The notes under the pieces were generated by a model. The model saw nothing but the letters and a program-made list of their open reading frames with translations. It was not told the origin of the DNA and did not search any database. From an uncultured Collinsella sp. (GTDB lineage Bacteria; Actinomycetota; Coriobacteriia; Coriobacteriales; Coriobacteriaceae): 5,956 bases of DNA. Location: contig CABUJL010000108.1 in assembly GCA_902491915.1 (NCBI GenBank), positions 1 to 5,956 of the forward strand. The letters are read 5' to 3'. Positions 1 through 4,253 of this stretch are shown piece after piece (the first letter of the stretch is position 1; every line of letters starts with the position of its first letter). The position numbers and the translations under genes were made by a program.

Positions 1-684
1 GTCGCCCTCGACTGCGACCGTGAGCGTGCACTCGAGCTCGCCCATGAGCTTTCGGGCCATGCCGCCTGGCTTAAGGTGGGCATGACGCTCTATTACGCCG
101 AGGGTCCCGAGATCGTCAAGACCTTTAAGTACCTGGGCTTTAAGGTCTTCCTTGACCTTAAGTTCCATGACATTCCGCATCAGGTGCGCGGTGCCGCTCG
201 CTCGGCCTCGCTTGCCGGTGCCGACCTGCTTTCGGTTCACGGCCTGGGTTCGGGTGCTATGCTCGCCGCCTGCCGTGAGGGTGCCGAGGAGGCGCGCGAG
301 GACCGAGCCAAGCTCGTCGCCATCACCGTGCTTACGAGCATGAATCAGGATGCGCTGAGCGAGATCGGCGTCGAGTCGCCCGTTGCCGAGGAGGCCGCCC
401 GTCTGGCAAAACTCGCCCAGGCCAACGGTATCGACGGCATCGTGTGCTCGCCGATGGAGGCTCATGACATGCGTGAGCTGCTGGGCCCCGATGCGCTGAT
501 TGTGACCCCGGGCGTGCGTCCGGTTGGCGCCGCGTTGGGCGATCAGTCCCGCGTGGCCACGCCTTCCCAGGCTATCGAGCGCGGCGCGAGCCATATCGTG
601 GTTGGCCGCCCCATTACCGGCGCCGATGATCCGGTTGCCGCGTTTGACGCCATCGTTGCCGAGCTGGTCGAAAACGTCGCATAA
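1..684 (+). CDS. pyrF: Orotidine 5'-phosphate decarboxylase, 5'-truncated by window edge
   Basis: This gene encodes OMP decarboxylase, the cytosolic TIM-barrel enzyme that converts OMP to UMP in the last step of de novo pyrimidine synthesis. The frame is open from base 1, and 227 residues are visible before the TAA. The first visible residues, VALDCD, are the family's first beta strand, so only about 5-15 N-terminal residues should be missing; the GTG at 76 is an internal valine (LKVGMTLYY), not a start. The catalytic D-x-K-x-x-D signature is intact as DLKFHD (visible residues 52-57: Asp52, Lys54, Asp57). Downstream come the TPGVRP strand and loop and the phosphate-binding VGRPIT motif. The length fits the short bacterial group of about 230-240 residues. 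The gene lies upstream of mihF, as in many Actinobacteria, but a gap of about 240 bases with a terminator-like hairpin separates them, so it probably ends a separate pyrimidine transcript. Confidence 0.97.
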   Translation, partial: VALDCDRERALELAHELSGHAAWLKVGMTLYYAEGPEIVKTFKYLGFKVFLDLKFHDIPHQVRGAARSASLAGADLLSVHGLGSGAMLAACREGAEEAREDRAKLVAITVLTSMNQDALSEIGVESPVAEEAARLAKLAQANGIDGIVCSPMEAHDMRELLGPDALIVTPGVRPVGAALGDQSRVATPSQAIERGASHIVVGRPITGADDPVAAFDAIVAELVENVA

Positions 685-729
685 AAGATTCCCTTAAGTC
701 ACCACTTTTGGGTCTCATTAGCACAAATT

Positions 730-795
730 AGCCCCTGTGCCTGCGAAAACTTTCCCATCCTTTGTGTGGAATCGCAGGTCAGGGGCTCATCTTTT
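730..795 (+). terminator. Long hairpin after pyrF, probable transcription terminator
   Basis: A long interrupted stem is visible. AGCCCCTG (730-737) pairs perfectly with CAGGGGCT (780-787). After a 2:1 internal loop, CCTGCGA (740-746) pairs perfectly with TCGCAGG (772-778). The apical loop can add TTCC/GGAA (752-755 with 768-771). The right arm is followed by CATCTTTT (788-795), a short imperfect T tract. It begins 45 bases after the pyrF stop codon, so I infer a pyrF terminator. The weak T tract and the unusually long two-part stem leave room for another structured-RNA or palindromic-repeat role. Confidence 0.6.
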
Positions 796-806
796 AGCGC
801 GATATA

Positions 807-835
807 TTGCACTTTTTGCGGGTATCGTCTAACCT
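807..835 (+). promoter_or_regulatory. Weak sigma-70-like promoter candidate upstream of mihF
   Basis: TTGCAC (807-812) is followed after a 17-base spacer by TAACCT (830-835), which keeps the T, A and final T of the -10 consensus. Transcription from here would start near 842 and give a leader of about 80 bases containing both inverted repeats described for this gap. The match is only moderate, and the downstream TGCTAAAAT element is the stronger -10. Confidence 0.3.
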
Positions 836-847
836 ATGGAGCCGCAA

Positions 848-884
848 TTGGCCATTTTGTACGTTTTACGTGCTAAAATGCCAA
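848..884 (+). repeat. Imperfect inverted repeat overlapping the mihF -10 element
   Basis: TTGGCCATTTT (848-858) is complementary to AAAATGCCAA (875-884) over ten pairs with one unpaired C, around a 16-base centre. It covers the TAAAAT -10 candidate, so as DNA it could be an operator. If transcription starts upstream near 842, it would instead be an RNA hairpin. Its right arm shares bases 881-884 with the next inverted repeat. Confidence 0.45.
871..879 (+). promoter_or_regulatory. Extended -10 promoter candidate for mihF operon
   Basis: TGCTAAAAT matches the extended -10 pattern (TGn followed by TAAAAT at 874-879). No good -35 hexamer lies 17 bases upstream (GCCATT at 851-856), but extended -10 promoters tolerate this. 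A start near 886 would leave a leader of about 38 bases before the mihF ATG at 924. The element sits in the right arm of an imperfect dyad (848-884), so a repressor could act here. Confidence 0.5.
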
Positions 885-915
885 ATATTGAATCAGATAT
901 AACCCGACTATTTGG
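881..915 (+). repeat. Inverted repeat reaching the mihF ribosome binding site
   Basis: CCAAATA (881-887) is perfectly complementary to TATTTGG (909-915), with a 21-base loop. The right arm takes in the first two Gs of the GGAGG Shine-Dalgarno sequence (914-918), so in a transcript that begins upstream of 881 it could partly mask the ribosome binding site. With only seven pairs, five of them A-T, it would be weak. Confidence 0.4.
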
Positions 916-918
916 AGG
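914..918 (+). promoter_or_regulatory. Strong ribosome binding site of mihF
   Basis: GGAGG lies five bases before the ATG at 924. It decides the start in favour of this ATG over the in-frame TTG at 912, which overlaps the Shine-Dalgarno itself and would add MEVR ahead of the conserved protein. Confidence 0.85.
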
Positions 919-923
919 TACGA

Positions 924-1232
924 ATGGCACTCCCTCAGCTTACCGATGAGCAGCGCAAGCAGGCTCTTGAGAAGGCTGCCGCCGCGCGTCACGCTCGCGC
1001 AGAGCTCCGTGAGCAGATCAAGAAGGGTGAGAAGTCCCTCGAATCCGTGCTCAACTCCGATGACCCCATTGCTTCCCGCATGAAGGTTTCCACCCTCATC
1101 GAGTCTCTCCCCGGTTATGGCAAGGCCAAGGCCGCCAAGATCATGGAGGAGCTCGGCATCTCCGCTACCCGTCGCGTCCAGGGCCTTGGCGTCCGTCAGC
1201 GCGAGCAGCTCCTCGAGCAGCTGACCAAATAA
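924..1232 (+). CDS. mihF: Integration host factor, actinobacterial (mIHF) type
   Basis: This 102-residue protein is a small basic nucleoid-associated factor of the actinobacterial mIHF family. The family is unrelated to the HU/IHF proteins of proteobacteria; it binds and bends DNA and was first known as the host factor for mycobacteriophage L5 integration. A charged N-terminal helix (residues 8-37, rich in Lys, Arg and Glu) precedes the helix-two-turn-helix DNA-binding segment: LPGYGKAKAAKIMEELGI (62-79), then RRV (83-85) and GLGVRQRE (87-94), all close to the family pattern. The length matches the usual of about 105 residues. All nine arginines use CGC or CGT, suggesting high expression, as expected for an abundant chromosome-organising protein. 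It is the first gene of a compact operon; its TAA directly abuts the gmk GTG, so the two are probably translationally coupled. Confidence 0.95.
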   Translation: MALPQLTDEQRKQALEKAAAARHARAELREQIKKGEKSLESVLNSDDPIASRMKVSTLIESLPGYGKAKAAKIMEELGISATRRVQGLGVRQREQLLEQLTK

Positions 1233-1802
1233 GTGAGCGCTCAGGATTCAAAGCTCTTTGTGATTTCTGGACCGTCAGGCGCGGGCAAGGGCACGCTCGT
1301 CACTCGTGTGCGCGAGCGTCGCTCTAACCTGGGCCTGACGGTTTCGGCTACCACGCGAGCTCCACGCAAAGGCGAGGTCGATGGCGACAATTACTTTTTC
1401 CTGACGCGCGAGGAGTTCGACCGCCGCGTGGCAAACGGTGAGTTTGTTGAGTGGGCCGAGGTCCACGGTAACTGCTACGGCACGTTGGTGAGCGAGGTTC
1501 AGTCCAAGCTCGCCTCTGGTTCGTCTCTCATCTTGGAGATCGATGTCCAGGGTGCCCTGCAGGTCAAGGAGCGTTTTCCCGAGGCCGTGCTGATCTTTAT
1601 CAAGCCACCCTCGCTCGAGGTGCTCCGCGAGCGTCTGGTCGGTCGCGGTACCGAGACGCCCGAGACGATCGAGCTGCGTATGGCAAACGCCGCCCATGAG
1701 CTTGCCCTTGCCGACCGCTACGACGACGTCGTGGTGAATGACGATCTCGACCGCGCGACCGACGAGCTCGTTCGCGTTCTCGATATGCATGAAAGGATCT
1801 GA
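1233..1802 (+). CDS. gmk: Guanylate kinase
   Basis: This 189-residue cytosolic enzyme phosphorylates GMP to GDP with ATP, feeding GTP, dGTP and (p)ppGpp pools. The P-loop is GPSGAGKG (13-20). The GMP-binding domain shows SATTRAPRKGE (38-48), Tyr54 and FVEWAEVHGNCYGT (71-84). The core LEIDVQGA (101-108), lid segment GRGTET (137-142) with Arg149, and the closing VVNDDLD (167-173) are all present, so it should be active. The GTG start directly follows the mihF stop with no strong Shine-Dalgarno, which suggests termination-reinitiation. The next in-frame candidate (GTG at 1260) would remove the strand before the P-loop, so 1233 is the only sensible start. Five bases separate it from rpoZ, a very common gmk-rpoZ pairing in bacteria. 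Confidence 0.98.
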   Translation: MSAQDSKLFVISGPSGAGKGTLVTRVRERRSNLGLTVSATTRAPRKGEVDGDNYFFLTREEFDRRVANGEFVEWAEVHGNCYGTLVSEVQSKLASGSSLILEIDVQGALQVKERFPEAVLIFIKPPSLEVLRERLVGRGTETPETIELRMANAAHELALADRYDDVVVNDDLDRATDELVRVLDMHERI

Positions 1803-1807
1803 GGTCC

Positions 1808-2089
1808 GTGTCCGTTGTAAAGCCTTGCATTGACGATCTTCTGGAGAAGACCGATCACAACCGTTTCCTGCTCGCTTCGCTTGCCTCCAAGCGTGCCTGC
1901 GACATCAATAGTATGCTGCGTGGCCAGCATAACCGTGTGCTTGCCGTTCAGGATGTCGACGACATCACCATCGCGCTCTCCGGCGCCGATACCATCTCGA
2001 TGGCTATGGACGAGATCGTCGACGGCGATATTTCCTACGACGAGGCCCGTTACGAGAAGGCGCTCGGCCATAAGGTTGTTGAAGCCTAA
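1808..2089 (+). CDS. rpoZ: RNA polymerase omega subunit
   Basis: This 93-residue protein is the omega subunit, which binds and stabilises the beta' subunit of RNA polymerase; in proteobacteria it also forms part of a ppGpp site. The conserved N-terminal half is clear: IDDLLEKTDHNRFLLASLAS (residues 8-27), followed by KRACDINSML, the equivalent of the family's sKRArqIn helix. The acidic C-terminal half (residues 48-82) is less conserved, as usual. The start is a GTG with AAGGA (1793-1797) ten bases upstream, inside the end of gmk. The position between gmk and thiI, with gaps of five and zero bases, supports co-transcription. Many Actinobacteria have coaBC and metK next; here thiI follows instead. 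Confidence 0.95.
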   Translation: MSVVKPCIDDLLEKTDHNRFLLASLASKRACDINSMLRGQHNRVLAVQDVDDITIALSGADTISMAMDEIVDGDISYDEARYEKALGHKVVEA

Positions 2090-3334
2090 ATGGCAGCTCG
2101 CGTCTGCCTGGTCCACTATCACGAGGTTGGACTGAAGGGCAAGAACCGCGCACATTTTGAGCATATCCTCATGGATAACATTAAGGCGGCTTTGGCCGCC
2201 TTTTCCGTGAATGCCGTGTCTCGAATTTCCGGTTATATCCTCGTGACCTTTAACGAGCATCAGGCCGACGAGGCGGCGTGTGTCATCCGCACCGTCCCCG
2301 GCGTTGCTCGTGTATCCCTGGCGTACCACACCAACCGCGACCCGCAGGAGTACTGCGCCGCCGCCGTCAAGGCGCTGCGCGAGTTTGGCCCCTTCGATTC
2401 GTTTAAGGTTCACGCCAAGCGCTCCAATACCGACTATGAGCTCACCTCGATTGATATCAATCGTCAGGTGGGCGAGGTGCTGTGCGAGGCCTTCCCCGAT
2501 AAAAAGGTTCAAATGCACGACCCCGATGCGATGGTGCACGTACTGGTGGTCCAGGGTAGCGTTTACGTGTATGCGCGCTCGGAGCGTGGCGTGGGCGGTC
2601 TGCCGGTGGGTTCTGCCGGCAAGGTCGTGACGCTTCTGTCGTCGGGCATCGATTCTCCGGTGGCGACCTGGATGCTCGCGCGTCGCGGCGCGGTGTGCGT
2701 GCCGGTACATTTCTCCGGTCGTCCGCAGACGCCCGATACGAGCGAGTATTTGGTGCAGGACATCATCCGTGCGCTTGAACCGGGTGTCCAGATCGGCCGT
2801 CTGTACGTGGTGCCGTTTGGCGATTGCCAGCGTGAGATTTCGGTCACCTGCCCCAGCAACCTGCGCGTGATTATGTATCGCCGCATCATGTATTCGGTTG
2901 CCGAGCGCATCGCGCATATCGAGGACGCTAAGGCCATCGTGACCGGCGAGTCGCTCGGTCAGGTTGCCTCCCAGACGCTCGAGAACATCATGGCCGTCAA
3001 CGAGGCTGTGAAGATTCCCGTGTTCCGTCCGCTCATCGGGTCCGACAAGCAGGAGATCATTGCGCGCGCTCAGGAGATCGGTACGTTCGATATATCTACT
3101 GAGGCAGCGCCCGACTGCTGCACGTTGTTTATGCCGCGCCGTCCCGAGACGCACGCCAAGCTCGATGCCGTGCACGAGGCCTGGGAGCTGTTCGACCACG
3201 AGGAGATGGTCGAGCGCCTGCTTAAGCAGACCGAGTACATCGACTTCTCCAGCAACACGTATAAGGCCCCTAAGACCTTAAAACGCAAACATTCGGAGCT
3301 TGCTCCGCGTGAGATTTACCAAGATCACGAGTAA
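2090..3334 (+). CDS. thiI: tRNA 4-thiouridine synthetase ThiI (no rhodanese domain)
   Basis: This 414-residue protein is an ATP-dependent tRNA sulfurtransferase that makes 4-thiouridine at position 8 of tRNAs, a near-UV sensor and tRNA-stability mark, using persulfide sulfur from an IscS-type cysteine desulfurase. An N-terminal ferredoxin-like region (1-60; HYHEVGLKGKNR at 9-20) is followed by a THUMP tRNA-binding domain (about 60-165). The linker GVGGLPVGSAGKVV (167-180) leads into the PP-loop ATPase: SSGIDSPVA (184-192) binds ATP, and TGESLGQVASQTLENI (285-300) is the family signature. The PDCCTLFMPRRP segment holds Cys343 and Cys344, in the place of the catalytic cysteine of this family. 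The protein stops where Escherichia coli ThiI has its C-terminal rhodanese domain, so it is the short form and probably functions only in tRNA thiolation. The ATG abuts the rpoZ stop with only weak Shine-Dalgarno matches, implying coupling. An intrinsic terminator follows. Confidence 0.96.
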   Translation: MAARVCLVHYHEVGLKGKNRAHFEHILMDNIKAALAAFSVNAVSRISGYILVTFNEHQADEAACVIRTVPGVARVSLAYHTNRDPQEYCAAAVKALREFGPFDSFKVHAKRSNTDYELTSIDINRQVGEVLCEAFPDKKVQMHDPDAMVHVLVVQGSVYVYARSERGVGGLPVGSAGKVVTLLSSGIDSPVATWMLARRGAVCVPVHFSGRPQTPDTSEYLVQDIIRALEPGVQIGRLYVVPFGDCQREISVTCPSNLRVIMYRRIMYSVAERIAHIEDAKAIVTGESLGQVASQTLENIMAVNEAVKIPVFRPLIGSDKQEIIARAQEIGTFDISTEAAPDCCTLFMPRRPETHAKLDAVHEAWELFDHEEMVERLLKQTEYIDFSSNTYKAPKTLKRKHSELAPREIYQDHE

Positions 3335-3344
3335 TTGCCTGCAT

Positions 3345-3377
3345 AGACCGACGATGCGCCTGTATCGTCGGTCTTTT
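3345..3377 (+). terminator. Intrinsic terminator of the mihF-gmk-rpoZ-thiI operon
   Basis: A perfect 11-base stem, AGACCGACGAT (3345-3355) with ATCGTCGGTCT (3364-3374), encloses an 8-base loop and runs into TTTT (3374-3377). It starts 10 bases after the thiI stop codon. It should end the upstream operon and insulate the comE genes. Confidence 0.9.
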
Positions 3378-3440
3378 GCTATCTGGGCAAATGATGCCAA
3401 GATGTTCATTCGCTGACGTGTGGCTGAATAAATGGACATG

Positions 3441-3480
3441 TTCGCGCAAGGTTTTGGTCAGCTTTTGGTTTGACCGCGAA
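3441..3480 (+). repeat. Dyad and direct repeats in the comEA upstream region
   Basis: Three overlapping patterns are visible. TTCGCG (3441-3446) is inverted as CGCGAA (3475-3480). GGTCA (3456-3460) is inverted as TGACC (3471-3475). TTTTGGT occurs twice exactly 11 bases apart (3452-3458 and 3463-3469), about one helical turn. This is the most structured part of the 171 bases between the thiI terminator and comEA, and could be an operator or leader hairpin. I find no convincing -35/-10 pair here; TTGACC (3470-3475) is a good -35-like hexamer but lacks a matching -10. Confidence 0.35.
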
Positions 3481-3534
3481 AACTAGTGTGGACGTGCGGA
3501 AGCTGCGACGCTCGTTTCCTGACACGATGGTGTT

Positions 3535-3540
3535 GGGAGG
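3535..3540 (+). promoter_or_regulatory. Strong ribosome binding site of comEA
   Basis: GGGAGG ends eight bases before the ATG at 3549. It favours this start over the in-frame GTG at 3486, which would add 21 residues (including three cysteines and three tryptophans) ahead of a typical hydrophilic-then-hydrophobic N-terminus. Confidence 0.88.
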
Positions 3541-3548
3541 TGTTTGCT

Positions 3549-4253
3549 ATGGCGCAGCGCGAGCAATACGAACGGGTTAAACGGATGGACCGCTGGGCGG
3601 GCAAGTTGCTCGGGCATAAAGCGGTGGTGGTGGCGATTCTGGTTGTCATTGCCGCCGCGAGCGGTTTGGCGATGGCAAGTTTTGGTGGCCACTCCAGTAG
3701 CGTGTCGTTTGAGCGTAGTGATGAGGCGAGCGTCTCGGATGTGCACGGGGCCGGGGATGCGTCTTCTGATGATGAGTCTTCGGCCAAGAGTTCCTCTGCT
3801 GCGGAGGTGTACGTCGATGTGGATGGCGCCGTTGTGAGGCCTGGCGTGTATCGGCTCAAAGATGGAGCACGGGTGTCCCAAGCTATCGATGCCGCCGGAG
3901 GGCTTACGGCCGAGGCGGATGTGACAGGGCTTAATCGGGCATCCAAGGTCGCAGACGGACAAAAAATATACGTACCAAAGGTGGGGGAGCAGCAGACGGT
4001 TTCCGCGGACGGTGGAGCCGATGGCGGAGCTGTCTTGGCTTCGGGCGCGAATGATGTGGCAGGGCTCGTCAACATCAATACGGCGAGCGCGGCGGAACTG
4101 CAGACGCTCTCGGGCATTGGGCCTTCTATGGCTCAGTCGATTATCGACGAGCGGACAAAGAACGGTGCTTTTGCCTCAGTCGATGACCTGATGCGCGTAT
4201 CGGGAATCGGTGAGAAAAAGCTTGCCAAAATCAAAGATTGTATCTGCGTATGA
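3549..4253 (+). CDS. comEA: Competence protein ComEA, membrane-anchored DNA receptor
   Basis: This 234-residue protein matches ComEA, which binds double-stranded DNA at the cell surface and passes it to the ComEC channel during natural transformation. A short basic cytoplasmic tail (1-23) is followed by one transmembrane anchor (about 24-45, starting KAVVVAILVVIAAASG), then a Ser/Asp/Glu-rich linker (48-85). A SLBB domain follows (about 86-143; YVDVDGAVVRPGVYRL at 88-103 and NRASKVADGQKIYVP at 129-143), then a second low-complexity Gly/Ala linker. The C-terminal tandem helix-hairpin-helix DNA-binding domain (173-232) starts VNINTASAAELQTLSGIG and carries both hairpins, GIGPSMA (189-195) and GIGEKKL (219-225). 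The layout and length are those of Gram-positive ComEA. The C-terminus ends DCICV, a closely spaced cysteine pair. Six of eleven arginines are CGG and one is AGG, unlike mihF, suggesting low expression. The stop overlaps the comEC start (ATGA). Confidence 0.93.
   Translation: MAQREQYERVKRMDRWAGKLLGHKAVVVAILVVIAAASGLAMASFGGHSSSVSFERSDEASVSDVHGAGDASSDDESSAKSSSAAEVYVDVDGAVVRPGVYRLKDGARVSQAIDAAGGLTAEADVTGLNRASKVADGQKIYVPKVGEQQTVSADGGADGGAVLASGANDVAGLVNINTASAAELQTLSGIGPSMAQSIIDERTKNGAFASVDDLMRVSGIGEKKLAKIKDCICV

Noticed and set aside
730..795. PyrR or pyrimidine attenuator
   Set aside because: The hairpin lies downstream of pyrF and before a gene not in the pyrimidine pathway, and no antiterminator-type alternative pairing or PyrR-binding loop could be recognised.
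912..923. TTG at 912 as the start of mihF
   Set aside because: The codon overlaps the GGAGG Shine-Dalgarno that serves the ATG at 924, and the added residues are not part of the family.
2000..2089. Thiamine (TPP) riboswitch upstream of thiI
   Set aside because: thiI begins directly at the end of the rpoZ coding region with no untranslated leader, no TPP-element motifs are visible, and the protein lacks the rhodanese domain tied to thiamine synthesis.
1718..3199. A 493-codon open frame on the minus strand across gmk, rpoZ and thiI
   Set aside because: It lies antisense to three certain conserved genes, has no recognisable domain, and has the His/Arg-rich composition typical of a shadow frame in GC-rich coding DNA.
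3433..3443. LexA (SOS) box-like sequence GGACATGTTC before comEA
   Set aside because: The half-sites are imperfect and spaced by two bases instead of the four of the actinobacterial/Firmicute GAAC-N4-GTTC box.
3486..3548. GTG at 3486 as the start of comEA
   Set aside because: It lacks a Shine-Dalgarno, while the ATG at 3549 has GGGAGG at ideal spacing and gives a standard signal-anchor N-terminus.
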